Shown here in pieces: positions 49,338-59,249 of a DNA stretch of 64,000 bases; within the stretch, counting starts at the first letter, position 1, and the number at the start of each line of letters is the position of its first letter. A program made the position numbers and the translations under genes. The notes beneath the pieces are model-generated. The model did not search any database, was not told where the DNA came from, and worked only from the letters and a program-made list of their open reading frames with translations. Source of the stretch: Glaciecola sp. 33A (GTDB lineage Bacteria > Pseudomonadota > Gammaproteobacteria > Enterobacterales > Alteromonadaceae). The stretch spans positions 310,001 through 374,000 of the forward strand of contig NZ_PJAR01000044.1 in assembly GCF_002836745.1 (NCBI RefSeq). Direction: 5' to 3'.

Positions 49338-50300
49338 TTAACTAACTTCTACACCGGCTGCTTGTCTATCAGCATGATAACTAGAACGCACCATGGGACC
49401 GCATTCAGCATGCGCGAAACCGATAGAATCAGCATATTGTCCTAAGGCATCAAACTCTGCTGGCGGGACATAACGCTTAACTGGGAAGTGATGTTTACTT
49501 GGTTGTAAATATTGTCCAAGTGTAAGCATGTTTACATTGTGTGTACGAAGGTCATCCAATACCTTTTTCATTTCGTCGGATTCTTCACCTAAACCCATCA
49601 TCAATCCTGATTTCGTTGGAATAGTTGGATGTTGCTCTTTAAATTTACGCAGTAGGTCAAGCGACCACTGGTAGTTCGCACCAGGGCGACATTCTCGGTA
49701 CAAGCGTGGAACCGTTTCTAGGTTATGATTAAATACGTCAGGTACGCCGTTTTTAAATATTTCTAAAGCACGGTCCATACGGCCTCTAAAGTCAGGTACT
49801 AACACTTCAATTCTGGTTCTTGGGCTGTGTTCGCGGATTGCATTAATACAATCGACAAAGTGCTGAGCGCCGCCATCTCGGAGGTCATCGCGGTCAACGG
49901 AAGTGATAACCACATAGTTTAATCCCATTTCTGCAATGGTTTTGGCTAATTTTACTGGTTCTTCAGCGCTCGGCGGTAATGGTTTACCGTGAGCTACGTC
50001 ACAGAATGGACAACGACGGGTACATACATCACCTAAAATCATAAACGTGGCTGTGCCGTTATTAAAGCATTCTGCTAAATTTGGGCAGCTTGCCTCTTCA
50101 CATACCGAATGTAATTTGTTTTTGCGCAGTGTCGCTTTGATGTGGTCTATGCGATCAGTCGTTCGAGGTAGTTTTATCTTAATCCACGACGGCTTGCGCA
50201 GAACCTGTTCCTTTTCAGTCGGAACAATAGTGATTGGAATATGTCTTACTTTATCATCATCGCGAAGTTTAACACCCGCTACTGGACGTGGATTATTCAT
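49338..50300 (-). CDS. lipA: Lipoyl synthase
   Basis: Radical-SAM enzyme that inserts two sulfurs into octanoyl-lysine on lipoyl domains. It has both iron-sulfur clusters: the auxiliary [12 protein letters not shown] and the radical-SAM CTRRCPFC. The C-terminal RSSYHAD motif is present. ATG 50300 (320 aa; E. coli 321) has AAGG 7 bases upstream and overlaps the lipB end by 8 bases; the frame is open to 50357. Together with LipB it forms the endogenous lipoate pathway. Confidence 0.97.
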   Translation of the reverse strand: MNNPRPVAGVKLRDDDKVRHIPITIVPTEKEQVLRKPSWIKIKLPRTTDRIDHIKATLRKNKLHSVCEEASCPNLAECFNNGTATFMILGDVCTRRCPFCDVAHGKPLPPSAEEPVKLAKTIAEMGLNYVVITSVDRDDLRDGGAQHFVDCINAIREHSPRTRIEVLVPDFRGRMDRALEIFKNGVPDVFNHNLETVPRLYRECRPGANYQWSLDLLRKFKEQHPTIPTKSGLMMGLGEESDEMKKVLDDLRTHNVNMLTLGQYLQPSKHHFPVKRYVPPAEFDALGQYADSIGFAHAECGPMVRSSYHADRQAAGVEVS

Positions 50301-50940
50301 CAAAACCTTCTCTATATTCTTTCTGCTTAATACCCAATAATGAACAAAAATGTTCAACTATTTTAGGACCCGCAATGGTTAATGATTCTGGACCACCTAT
50401 ACTGGCACAATCTACCATTTCCATGCCGGCATAGCCACACGGGTTTATTCGCCCGAACGGACTCAAATCCATATTAACGTTCAGTGCTAAACCATGAAAC
50501 GAACAGCCTTTGCGGATCCTCAAGCCGACAGAACATAATTTCTGCTCGTTGACATAAACACCCGGTGCATCTTTCTTTGCATAGGCTTCAACACCGAAAT
50601 CAGCCATTAGCCCCACAATACAGTTTTCTAAGCCATTAACTAGATGGCGAACACCAAGTTTAATCCGGCGCACGTCAATTAGAATGTACAACATTTGTTG
50701 ACCCGGACCGTGATAGGTTACTTGTCCGCCGCGGTCCACTTGAACTACTGGAATATCTCCAGGCGCAAGAATATGTTCCGCTTTACCTGCTTGGCCCTGA
50801 GTGAAAACTGGGGTATGTTCAACTAGCCAGATCTCGTCTGCTGTTTGTGGCGTTCTCTGGTCTGTGAAATCTTGCATTCGTTGCCAAATTGGGCGATATG
50901 ATCGAGTGCCTAATTGTCGAATAATGGTCGGCGGCATCAA
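50293..50940 (-). CDS. lipB: Octanoyl-[acyl-carrier-protein]:protein octanoyltransferase
   Basis: Moves octanoate from acyl-carrier protein to lipoyl domains of 2-oxoacid dehydrogenases and GcvH. The 215 aa sequence has [11 protein letters not shown], the catalytic Lys segment [25 protein letters not shown] and the catalytic Cys in INPCGYAG. It begins 2 bp after ybeD and overlaps lipA by 8 bp. Confidence 0.97.
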   Translation of the reverse strand: MMPPTIIRQLGTRSYRPIWQRMQDFTDQRTPQTADEIWLVEHTPVFTQGQAGKAEHILAPGDIPVVQVDRGGQVTYHGPGQQMLYILIDVRRIKLGVRHLVNGLENCIVGLMADFGVEAYAKKDAPGVYVNEQKLCSVGLRIRKGCSFHGLALNVNMDLSPFGRINPCGYAGMEMVDCASIGGPESLTIAGPKIVEHFCSLLGIKQKEYREGFDE

Positions 50941-50942
50941 AA

Positions 50943-51212
50943 TTAAAGCACAAATCTAACTAGTTCAAGACTGGAAATTTCAGTGTAAATAGTTTCCATA
51001 TGGACTTTGCTAGTCACTTTCACTCTCACCGAGAGTGAATGGTAATTTCCCTTACTACTTTGCTTAATACTCGGTGAATAATCACCTGGAGCATGTTGTT
51101 GTAAGCAAGAAATAACGACTTCAGAGAGGCTAGGGTCGGCAACGCCCATTACTTTAAATGTTTGAAAGCACGGGAATTCTAGGATCTCGTCAAAGTTTGT
51201 ATTTAATGCCAT
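50943..51212 (-). CDS. ybeD: YbeD/DUF493 family protein
   Basis: An 89 aa ACT-like-fold protein (E. coli YbeD 87 aa), recognised from [21 protein letters not shown] and [20 protein letters not shown] and from its place between dacA and lipB. The role is not settled; it has been proposed to help lipoate-related proteins because of the neighbourhood. It starts 2 bp after dacA. Confidence 0.93.
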   Translation of the reverse strand: MALNTNFDEILEFPCFQTFKVMGVADPSLSEVVISCLQQHAPGDYSPSIKQSSKGNYHSLSVRVKVTSKVHMETIYTEISSLELVRFVL

Positions 51213-51214
51213 AA

Positions 51215-52369
51215 TTAACTTTCAAATCCTAATTTTAAAGAAATCCAATCCTTTGCTTTATCAATTAAACCACCTTCTTGCACTTCATGTAAGGTTACCA
51301 ATGGATAAGTGGCAATATTCTCACCCTCTAACTGCAGAAATAATTTACCAACCACTTGCCCTTTCTCAATAGGAGCTTCAAGACTTTCGGTTAGCTCAAA
51401 ATGTGCTTTTAATTTGCTTGATTGTCCGCGTGGTATTGTAATTGGAGTCGCTTGATTTAATCCTAGCTCAACTGTGTCGCGGTCGCCCATATAAATACGA
51501 TGCGCAACAAAGCTATCACCCGCTTGATAGGGCGTCACTGACTCGAAAAACCTAAAACCGTAACGCAATAATTTTTTATTTTCGACTTTTCGAGAGCGTT
51601 CACTATCAGTGCCCATAACAACGGATATTAAACGCATGTCGCCTTGGGTTGATGATGTAATCAAGCTATAGCCGGCGTCTGAGGTATGGCCGGTTTTAAT
51701 ACCATCTACATTTAAACTCTTGTCCCACAACAGACTGTTACGATTAAATTGTTTAATACCATTGTAGGTAAACTCTTTTATGCTATACAGCGCATATGCT
51801 TCAGGTAACTCAGAGATCAACGCTGAAGACAAGGTTGCCATGTCGCGTGGTGATGTATAGTGGTCTGCGTCATGCAAACCATGGCTATTAACAAAATTAC
51901 TTGCGGTCATTCCCAGATTTTGCGCATGTGCATTCATCATACTCGCAAATGCTTCCTCGCTGCCGGCAATATGCTCAGCCATGGCAACACAGGCGTCGTT
52001 GCCCGATTGCACAATAATACCTTTCAATAAATCTTCGACAGATACTTTGGTGCCGACTTCAATAAACATTTTTGATGAGTCAGGAAAGTTTTTCGCCCAT
52101 GCGTTCTCAGATATTGTCACCATATCGGTTAAGCTGATATTGCCGGCTTTGATTTCTTTTCCAATAACATAGATGGTCATTATCTTGGTTAAACTTGCTG
52201 GTGCAAGTCGCATATCAATATTTTTTTCAGCGATAATATGACCCGTATTGTGGTCAACCAGCAAAAAGCCACCTGCCGCAACATTGGGTGGAGGGGGTAT
52301 AACAACCGTTGCGTTTGCTAAAAAGCAACAAGCTGCAAGAACTAACGTGGAAACTATTTTTAAGCGCAT
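51215..52369 (-). CDS. dacA: D-alanyl-D-alanine carboxypeptidase (PBP5/6 family)
   Basis: A periplasmic low-molecular-weight penicillin-binding protein that trims the terminal D-Ala from peptidoglycan stem peptides. It has a signal peptide (residues 1-20), SxxK (SLTK in APASLTKIMT), SGN (VQSGNDAC), KTG (GIKTGHTSDAG), a C-terminal beta domain and a final amphipathic helix (DKAKDWISLKLG) for membrane attachment. At 384 aa it has the normal length. It heads the dacA-ybeD-lipB-lipA unit. The 249 bp gap before it (52370-52618) shows no gene. Confidence 0.95.
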   Translation of the reverse strand: MRLKIVSTLVLAACCFLANATVVIPPPPNVAAGGFLLVDHNTGHIIAEKNIDMRLAPASLTKIMTIYVIGKEIKAGNISLTDMVTISENAWAKNFPDSSKMFIEVGTKVSVEDLLKGIIVQSGNDACVAMAEHIAGSEEAFASMMNAHAQNLGMTASNFVNSHGLHDADHYTSPRDMATLSSALISELPEAYALYSIKEFTYNGIKQFNRNSLLWDKSLNVDGIKTGHTSDAGYSLITSSTQGDMRLISVVMGTDSERSRKVENKKLLRYGFRFFESVTPYQAGDSFVAHRIYMGDRDTVELGLNQATPITIPRGQSSKLKAHFELTESLEAPIEKGQVVGKLFLQLEGENIATYPLVTLHEVQEGGLIDKAKDWISLKLGFES

Positions 52370-52618
52370 TTATTCAACCATTGTCTTGAGATTTTTATCA
52401 TCGTGCATTAACTTGCAAGGCATATTCTACCGAAATTCTCGGATCCCTCGGAGTGCTTTCTTAGTGAGCGTATAATCACGTGATGTATTAATTATGGATC
52501 TTATATCAATCCGCCTATGCACCGCCAGTTATTCAGCGGATTCTTTTATTTATTTGGCCCTCATTGCCCCTGACATCAAAAGTCAACAACTGAAGTCAAA
52601 AATTGTTCGTTATTTTGA

Positions 52619-53575
52619 CTAGCTTGATGGCACTGTTACTGGAAAAGCACTGTCGAAACCGATACTTTTCAGATCTTGGATTAACTTTTCAGCCTTTTGT
52701 TCATTTATTAATGGTCCAAGTCGTAGTCTATAGATATTATCAATCATAGGAGCGTCAGACGGTACTTGATATAGTCGCGCTAAACCTTCTGACAATTCGA
52801 TAACCGTTTTTTGATTAGAGAAAGCGGCCACTTGAACAAATATTTGATCTGGCTTGCTATCATTTGCTATTGCTGCAGCCAAAGTCCTAGAAATTGGTGG
52901 TGCTGCAGATTCGACTTCTACTCGGTCTTCTAAGGTCGTTTTGGTATTCAGCCTAGCTACCATTACTGGTGAATTCTCGCCTTGCTCTAAAGATGGTGGT
53001 ACGTCCGGTTGCTGAGGTTTACCGGCGCCAACAGTCATTACACCAGCTTCATCGACATGCACTACCTGAACTTTGACATTAGCAACACCCGTCGACAAAA
53101 CATCTAATTTTTTTGCTGCTGCGTAGGATAAATCGATGACTCTACCTGGATGAAAAGGACCTCTGTCGTTAACCCTAACAATAGTGACTCTTTGGTTATC
53201 CAGATTAGTGATCTTAACAAACGAAGGAAGAGGTAGGGTTTTATGTGCCGCCGTCATGGAAAACATATCGTATATTTCGCCATTGGAAGTCAGATGACCA
53301 TGAAACTTCTGTCCATACCAAGAAGCCTGTCCATATTCTTCAAAACCCTTGGCTGTGCGCATTGGCGTATAATATTTGCCAAGCACAGTATACGGACGAA
53401 AATTAGCCGGCGCGTACTCTTCATATCTTGGCGTAGCATCAACAAGCGCCAGTTCAGCATAATGAAATTCAGGCACACTGTCCTGTTTTTGTGAATATCG
53501 ACTATTGCTTACACTACAAGCACTTAAACCCGAAACAGCAAATATCAATATTGTGTAATTTTTTAGCGCATTCAT
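52619..53575 (-). CDS. rlpA: Septal ring lytic transglycosylase RlpA family lipoprotein
   Basis: A 318 aa outer-membrane lipoprotein: signal peptide with lipobox LSAC (Cys near residue 20), a double-psi beta-barrel RlpA domain (GQASWYGQKFHGHLTSNGEIYDM ... RVNDRGPFHPGRVIDLSYAAA, about residues 80-175) and a C-terminal SPOR domain (about 245-315) that binds denuded glycan strands. RlpA of Pseudomonas cleaves such strands at the septum. It follows rodA, the conserved order in this cell-wall cluster. Confidence 0.95.
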   Translation of the reverse strand: MNALKNYTILIFAVSGLSACSVSNSRYSQKQDSVPEFHYAELALVDATPRYEEYAPANFRPYTVLGKYYTPMRTAKGFEEYGQASWYGQKFHGHLTSNGEIYDMFSMTAAHKTLPLPSFVKITNLDNQRVTIVRVNDRGPFHPGRVIDLSYAAAKKLDVLSTGVANVKVQVVHVDEAGVMTVGAGKPQQPDVPPSLEQGENSPVMVARLNTKTTLEDRVEVESAAPPISRTLAAAIANDSKPDQIFVQVAAFSNQKTVIELSEGLARLYQVPSDAPMIDNIYRLRLGPLINEQKAEKLIQDLKSIGFDSAFPVTVPSS

Positions 53576-53605
53576 TCCATGGATACTTTTATTAGGGTTA
53601 TTAAT

Positions 53606-54721
53606 CTATCGCGACATTAATCGCTTTTGCGTGCTAATTGACATTAGAATACCAAAACCGGCTAACAACGTCACCATTGAAGTTCCGCCATAACTGATAA
53701 GTGGCAGGGGAACACCAACAACGGGCAATAAACCAGAAACCATGCCCATATTAACGAACACATAAACAAAAAAAGTCAGTGTTATGCTGCCAGCGAGCAA
53801 TTTACTAAACGCATCTTGGGCATGATTTGCGATCATTAATCCGCGAATAATGATGCACATATAAATAAATAATAGTCCTATAACGCCAATTAGACCAAAC
53901 TCTTCACTAAAAACCGCGAAGATAAAGTCAGTGTGTCTTTCAGGCAAAAATTCAAGCTGTGATTGAGTGCCTTGCAGCCAGCCTTTGCCACTCACTCCAC
54001 CTGAGCCGATGGCAATTTTTGATTGGATAATATGATAGCCAGCACCCAGTGGGTCACTTTCTGGGTTCAAAAAGGTGAGAACACGTTGTTTTTGATAACC
54101 CTGCATCAAGAAAAACCACATTATTGGTGCAAAAGCGCCGCCCAACGCACTAATGAAAAAGATTAAACGCCATGTCATACCTGACAGAAAGAGTGCAAAT
54201 ATACCGGAACTAGCAACCAATAGACTGGTGCCTAAATCAGGTTGTTTCGCAATTAGAATAGTGGGAATAAAAACAATTATAAAACCAATTGCGATGTTAC
54301 GAGAACGCGGTGGCATATTAAATTTACTGATATACCAAGCGACCATAAGTGGCACGGCTAGTTTCATTACTTCAGATGGTTGAAAACGAATCACACCTAA
54401 GTCTAACCATCGCTGCGCACCCTTACCTATCACTCCTACTAGTAGCACTAGGATGAGCATAATAAGCCCAAAGCTATAAAAGTACACCGCCAAACGTCGG
54501 TAAGCCATCGGTGGAATTTGGGCAAGAATAAACATCACGATCAGGGCAATTCCCAAACGAGTTAGCTGCCTGTTTACTAAGTTCCAATCTTGTCCTCCGG
54601 AGCTATAAATGGTCACAAGGCCAATACCCATGAGGCACATAAGTGCAAACAATAAAAAGCCATCAACATGCAGACGTTCCAACATCGTCGTTTTTATAGT
54701 TGTAAATTTAGCTTCAGCCAC
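53606..54721 (-). CDS. rodA: Peptidoglycan glycosyltransferase RodA
   Basis: A SEDS-family integral membrane polymerase of 371 aa with about 10 helices, acting with PBP2 in lateral wall growth. Diagnostic parts: GAQRWLDLGVIRFQPSEVMKLAVP, PDLGTSLLVASSG (loop with catalytic Asp expected nearby), and SYGGTSMVTLLAGFGI at the end. The start is GTG 54721 with GGAG 8 bases upstream, overlapping the mrdA stop by 8 bp, so the two partners are translationally coupled. Confidence 0.96.
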   Translation of the reverse strand: MAEAKFTTIKTTMLERLHVDGFLLFALMCLMGIGLVTIYSSGGQDWNLVNRQLTRLGIALIVMFILAQIPPMAYRRLAVYFYSFGLIMLILVLLVGVIGKGAQRWLDLGVIRFQPSEVMKLAVPLMVAWYISKFNMPPRSRNIAIGFIIVFIPTILIAKQPDLGTSLLVASSGIFALFLSGMTWRLIFFISALGGAFAPIMWFFLMQGYQKQRVLTFLNPESDPLGAGYHIIQSKIAIGSGGVSGKGWLQGTQSQLEFLPERHTDFIFAVFSEEFGLIGVIGLLFIYMCIIIRGLMIANHAQDAFSKLLAGSITLTFFVYVFVNMGMVSGLLPVVGVPLPLISYGGTSMVTLLAGFGILMSISTQKRLMSR

Positions 54722-56678
54722 CGCTTGTCTCCGTCGTAATTATGGCAGCAGTATTGGCTGATACACGTGCTTGACTGATACTATCTGACGCATTCTTTTT
54801 GGTTTTCAAAGCAATACCGTTTGGCTTTACTTCACTAAAGTAGTAATCCATTACGACCCTTGCTGCCGGTGCAGCATTTGAACTACCGCCGCCAGCATTT
54901 TCGATAATTACCGAAATGCTAATTTCAGGGTCGACATAAGGTGCGTAGCCAATATACATTGCATTATCTTTTAATCTGGCCGACACATTTTCTTCGTCAT
55001 ATTCAGCGTCTTGAGCAACTGAAAAAAGTTGCGCAGTTCCGGTTTTCCCCGCTGACACATAATCGGTATCTTTAAACGCACCACGCGCAGTTCCATGGCT
55101 ACGATTTACGGTACCATATAGCGCATCTAGCACGATATCCCAATTGTATTCATCCACGATGGGTATAGGCGACTGTATTTCAACGGGCAACACATCTACG
55201 GCTCCCTCAACCATGTAACCTTTGATCAGGCGAGGAGTGTGGCGCTGCCCTTTATTAATCAGGAAGTTTAGCGCTTGTGCTAATTGCAATGGGGTTGCGT
55301 TCCAGTAACTTTGACCAATCCCGACTGGGATCGTATCACCAATATACCAGGGTTCATTAAATCGAGCTCTTTTCCAACCTCGGCTAGGCATATTAGCGCT
55401 GGACTCTTCTAGTAAGTCGATGCCAGTGTGTCTACCAAAGCCAAATAACTGCATAGATTCGCTAATCCGATCTATACCTAACTTATAGGCTAAGTCGTAA
55501 TAAAAAATATCACAGGACACTTCAATCGATTTTGTGACGTTAACCGTGCCATGCCCATACTTCTTCCAATCGCGCCAAACATGATCTACGTTTTTCAATC
55601 GATAGGTACCGCGATCATTTATTTCGGTGGTCTCGTCAATCACCCCCTCTTCAAGCCCGACAAGTGCTAAAAAAGGCTTAATAGTCGATGCTGGAGGATA
55701 GCGTCCTTGCGTCGCTCTATTTAGCAAAGGACTGTCTTTGGACGCCAGAAGCTTATTATATTCTTTTTGACTGATGCCATGCACGAACAAATTGGGATCA
55801 TAGCTTGGACTGCTATACAACGCCAAAACGCCACCATCATTTGGATCTGTAATAACCACTGAACCTCTTCTTCCAGCGAGCACTTCCTGTGCTTTTTTCT
55901 GTAAATTAATATCGATATTTAGCACAATATCTCGACCAGGCAAAGGAGGTTCAAAACTCAGGACACGAATAACTCGGCCTTGATTATTAACTTCAACCTG
56001 TTGATAGCCAACTTTACCGTGAAGTGTTTTTTCGTGAAACTTTTCGACACCCTGTTTACCCATATCGTGCGTAGCAGCATAGTTTGCAAGTTGATCATCT
56101 TCATCAAGTCTGACTAGCTCTTTCTTATTTATTTTTGCTACGTAGCCAAGCATGTGGGTTAACGAGTCTTTGAAGGGATAATAACGCGATAATCTTGCCT
56201 CGATACTGACACCCGGAAATTGGTGTTGTTTGGCGGAGAAAAGAGCCACTTCGTCATGTGATAGTTGTTGCCTAACAGAGACAGGTTTAAAGCGTCGTTG
56301 GCGTCTAATATTACTTTTAAATTCTTTGACTTCGCTATCAGTTAATGACATCAGTGCTGACAGTTGCTTGATTGTTGCGTCCAGATCGCCAACCTCTTCG
56401 GGCGTTATCTCTAGGCTAAATACCGGTTTGTTTTCCGCTAGGATCTCGCCATTTCGATCGTATATAAGGCCACGATTCGGTGCAACCGGCACCACTTTAA
56501 TGCGATTACCATTGGAGCGTGTTTGATAGTCTTCATACTGGACAACTTGCAACTGGTATAAGTTTATAATAATAATCGACATAAGAACGCAAACAAATAC
56601 GATAGAGACAACGGTGCGTCTGGCAACCAGATTAGCTTCTGCTGTGTGATCTCTAATTATTTGACGCTTTGGTGGCAT
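54714..56678 (-). CDS. mrdA: Penicillin-binding protein 2 (elongation transpeptidase)
   Basis: A 654 aa class B PBP. One N-terminal membrane helix (about 24-44) is followed by the pedestal/dimerisation domain (PNRGLIYDRNGEILAEN) and the transpeptidase domain. Active-site motifs are SxxK (ASTIKPFLAL near residue 330), the SxD/N variant SCD (EVSCDIFYY) and KTG (AGKTGTAQL). It crosslinks peptidoglycan during rod elongation with RodA. It follows rlmH with a 27 bp gap. Confidence 0.96.
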   Translation of the reverse strand: MPPKRQIIRDHTAEANLVARRTVVSIVFVCVLMSIIIINLYQLQVVQYEDYQTRSNGNRIKVVPVAPNRGLIYDRNGEILAENKPVFSLEITPEEVGDLDATIKQLSALMSLTDSEVKEFKSNIRRQRRFKPVSVRQQLSHDEVALFSAKQHQFPGVSIEARLSRYYPFKDSLTHMLGYVAKINKKELVRLDEDDQLANYAATHDMGKQGVEKFHEKTLHGKVGYQQVEVNNQGRVIRVLSFEPPLPGRDIVLNIDINLQKKAQEVLAGRRGSVVITDPNDGGVLALYSSPSYDPNLFVHGISQKEYNKLLASKDSPLLNRATQGRYPPASTIKPFLALVGLEEGVIDETTEINDRGTYRLKNVDHVWRDWKKYGHGTVNVTKSIEVSCDIFYYDLAYKLGIDRISESMQLFGFGRHTGIDLLEESSANMPSRGWKRARFNEPWYIGDTIPVGIGQSYWNATPLQLAQALNFLINKGQRHTPRLIKGYMVEGAVDVLPVEIQSPIPIVDEYNWDIVLDALYGTVNRSHGTARGAFKDTDYVSAGKTGTAQLFSVAQDAEYDEENVSARLKDNAMYIGYAPYVDPEISISVIIENAGGGSSNAAPAARVVMDYYFSEVKPNGIALKTKKNASDSISQARVSANTAAIITTETSGG

Positions 56679-56705
56679 ATAATACTCTTGGCTCTACAAC
56701 CTACT

Positions 56706-57176
56706 TTATTCTCGGTGGTATGGATGATTTTGAGTCACTGACCAAGCGCGATAAATGCTTTCAGCTACAATGACTCTTACCATAGGATGAGGTAAGGTCA
56801 ATTTTGACAGTGACCATTTTTGCTCTGACGCATGTTGGCATTCTTGTGATAGTCCTTCTGGACCGCCAATCAAGAGGCTGATATCGCGCCCATCCATTTT
56901 CCATTTTTCTAACTGTTCAGCGAGCTTTGGCGTACTCCAGCTTTGCCCCAGCACTTCAAGTGTGACAATTTTGTTTCCTTTAGGAACTTGTTGTAAACAC
57001 CGTTGACCCTCATCAATAAGAATGCGCTTTACGTCAGCGTTTTTGCCTCTTTTACCTGGCGCTACTTCCGTAAAATACAATTGGCAGTCAGCCGGAAATC
57101 GTCGAACGTACTCCTGAGTGCCTTCGACAACCCATTTAGGCATTTTGTTCCCGACAGCGATAACTTGTATGCGCAT
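56706..57176 (-). CDS. rlmH: 23S rRNA pseudouridine-1915 N3-methyltransferase
   Basis: A SPOUT methyltransferase of 156 aa (E. coli 155 aa) that methylates pseudouridine 1915 in helix 69 using S-adenosylmethionine. The trefoil-knot motifs [10 protein letters not shown] and [24 protein letters not shown] are intact. It lies between rsfS and mrdA as in E. coli. Confidence 0.97.
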   Translation of the reverse strand: MRIQVIAVGNKMPKWVVEGTQEYVRRFPADCQLYFTEVAPGKRGKNADVKRILIDEGQRCLQQVPKGNKIVTLEVLGQSWSTPKLAEQLEKWKMDGRDISLLIGGPEGLSQECQHASEQKWSLSKLTLPHPMVRVIVAESIYRAWSVTQNHPYHRE

Positions 57177-57213
57177 CTTTTATGACACCAAAATTGCAGT
57201 GTTTATTTTTAGG

Positions 57214-57531
57214 CTACTGCCAAAGCTTCTCTAACTGATAGAAGTCGCGGCTTTCGTCTCGCATTACATGCACTACAATGTTGCCTAAATCGACTAATAC
57301 CCATTCACCTGTTTGTTTACCTTCAACGCTTAATGGAGGAATGTCTGCAGATTTCATTTCAACGACAAGATTTTCAGCTATAGATGAAACATGCTTTTTA
57401 GAGTTTCCTGAGCACACTATTAGCGTATCGGTCACGGTAGATTTACCTTCAACATTTATTTGTACAATATCTCTGGCTTTCATGTCTTCAAGTTTGTCTA
57501 TGACAAATTGAACGAATTCACTTTGATTCAA
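57214..57531 (-). CDS. rsfS: Ribosomal silencing factor RsfS
   Basis: A 105 aa factor that binds ribosomal protein L14 and blocks subunit joining under starvation. The family core VNVEGKSTVTDTLIVCSGNSKKHV-like segment (here starting INVEGKSTVTD), GEWVLVDLGNIVVHVM and YQLEKLW are present. It starts 9 bp after nadD and is followed by rlmH. Confidence 0.96.
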   Translation of the reverse strand: MNQSEFVQFVIDKLEDMKARDIVQINVEGKSTVTDTLIVCSGNSKKHVSSIAENLVVEMKSADIPPLSVEGKQTGEWVLVDLGNIVVHVMRDESRDFYQLEKLWQ

Positions 57532-57539
57532 TGTTATTC

Positions 57540-58214
57540 CTATGATTGGTTCTGTTCGTATAATTGATGTTGTTTTATATATCTAAACACCTCTAAAGGC
57601 AATATTTCGCCCGTTTCCAACTGTCGATAGTCCTTCTTTTCGATTTTTTCTCGAATTAGAGTTGAAGACACCGCAACTGATGGAAAATGGCAAGACACAA
57701 CAATTCCGCTCTTTGTCGATAATGCCTGCTTATCTGTTAAGGATACCGCATGATGGGGCCCACATGAAATATATTGCGTCACTTCCGGTAATCTTTTTAA
57801 CGGCTGGTTGTTTCTGTTCAATACTATAATATTACAAAGCTGCAATATTTCCTGCCAACGATGCCAAGTTTCAAGCGATTGAAAGGAGTCTGTACCCATC
57901 ACGAAATAGGGCGTTTGTTGATTATTTTTTTTAAGTTTTTGTAAGGTGTTAACGGTAAAACTCATCTCACTTTTTTCTAGTTCCATATGCTCTACATACA
58001 GCGATGGTTCTAGCTTACAAACAATCTCTAACATTGCTAATCGGTGCTGGTTACTAATTTTTAGGGCTTTTTTATGCGGCGGAATATTACACGGCAGCAA
58101 GCCTACTTTGAGAATATCAAGTGCCTGCATAGCCTGTTTTAAGGGCTTAATATGACCCCAATGCGGCGGATTAAATGTGCCACCAAAAAGTGTCATATTC
58201 TGAGGATTAGTCAT
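57540..58214 (-). CDS. nadD: Nicotinate-nucleotide adenylyltransferase
   Basis: Makes nicotinic acid adenine dinucleotide from nicotinate mononucleotide and ATP. The 224 aa protein has the nucleotidyltransferase motif FGGTFNPPHWGH at the N-terminus and the C-terminal SSTLIREKI motif. It starts 3 bp after holA and lies in the conserved holA-nadD-rsfS-rlmH order. Confidence 0.96.
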   Translation of the reverse strand: MTNPQNMTLFGGTFNPPHWGHIKPLKQAMQALDILKVGLLPCNIPPHKKALKISNQHRLAMLEIVCKLEPSLYVEHMELEKSEMSFTVNTLQKLKKNNQQTPYFVMGTDSFQSLETWHRWQEILQLCNIIVLNRNNQPLKRLPEVTQYISCGPHHAVSLTDKQALSTKSGIVVSCHFPSVAVSSTLIREKIEKKDYRQLETGEILPLEVFRYIKQHQLYEQNQS

Positions 58215-58217
58215 TGT

Positions 58218-59249
58218 TTAATTTAACGGCATATTTTGCAGTGGTGCTGGTAAAAACAACAATGCCAAATGACTTAACAGTATATATGGCCTTGCAGTTG
58301 TTTCACTTTTTAAAATAAGGTCTGCTTGTTGTAAGTGAGTGTTCAATAAGCTGATGTGACTAGGTGTGAGTCGTCGCAACGCATTTTGATATAAGGCTTG
58401 TTTATTTTGCCATATACGTAGCTTCATAAAGTTAATATTACCTTCCAGACTCTGCATTGCTTGGCATTCAGCCAATGTTTGAGCTTCTTTTATCAAATTC
58501 CATAGGATAATGTTAGGCTCGACGCCTTCGCTTTCTAAGCGATATAAAATTTTAATTGCTTTTTGAATGTCACCAGTGAGTAAATCGTCAACAAATTGAA
58601 ATACAGTGAATCGAGATTGATCAACCATGCATGCTGCGAGTACTTTTTCATCCACTTGTTGCCCACTGTCAGCATATATCAGTGCCAGTTTTTCAATTTC
58701 TTGTTTTGCAGCAAGTAAGTTGCCTTCACTAAAATCGGCTAAAAGGTTCACCCCTGCTGGGCTGATATTTACCTGTGATGCGCGGCAACGTTGTTCAATC
58801 CATTGCACTAATTGTTTTCCTTCAAGGGGATAACAAATTGAAAAGATACCCTGCGAATCCAGTGCTTTAAACCATTTTGCTTTTTGTACATCTTTGGCAA
58901 TCTTAGGGCCTTGAATTAATATCAAGATGTCAGGCGACGGGTTTTCAGCAATTGCGGTAAGTACTTTGCTGCCCTCTGCTCCCGGTTTACCATTTGGTAG
59001 CGTCAATTCAATATACTGTTTGTCAGAAAACAATGACATTGTTTGGGTCGCTTCGATGAGTTGAGACCACGAAAAATCAGTATCAGCAATCAATGTTTGA
59101 CGTTCGTCGAAGCCTTGCGACTTAGCCACAGCACGAATGCTATCAATCATGTCTAGTTTCTGTTGAGGTTCGTCACCAAACACTAGCATAAATGGTGCCA
59201 AGCCTTGCTGTTCAATATGTTGCTTAAATCGATTCGGATAAACTTGCAT
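58218..59249 (-). CDS. holA: DNA polymerase III subunit delta
   Basis: A 343 aa clamp-loader subunit (E. coli HolA 343 aa) that opens the beta clamp. It is recognised from the N-terminal clamp-binding domain (FMLVFGDEPQQKLDMIDSIRA), the RxxDWxxL-like middle region and the C-terminal helical collar (LLTGDIQKAIKILYRLESEGVEPN). Its ATG overlaps the lptE stop by ATGA. Confidence 0.95.
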   Translation of the reverse strand: MQVYPNRFKQHIEQQGLAPFMLVFGDEPQQKLDMIDSIRAVAKSQGFDERQTLIADTDFSWSQLIEATQTMSLFSDKQYIELTLPNGKPGAEGSKVLTAIAENPSPDILILIQGPKIAKDVQKAKWFKALDSQGIFSICYPLEGKQLVQWIEQRCRASQVNISPAGVNLLADFSEGNLLAAKQEIEKLALIYADSGQQVDEKVLAACMVDQSRFTVFQFVDDLLTGDIQKAIKILYRLESEGVEPNIILWNLIKEAQTLAECQAMQSLEGNINFMKLRIWQNKQALYQNALRRLTPSHISLLNTHLQQADLILKSETTARPYILLSHLALLFLPAPLQNMPLN

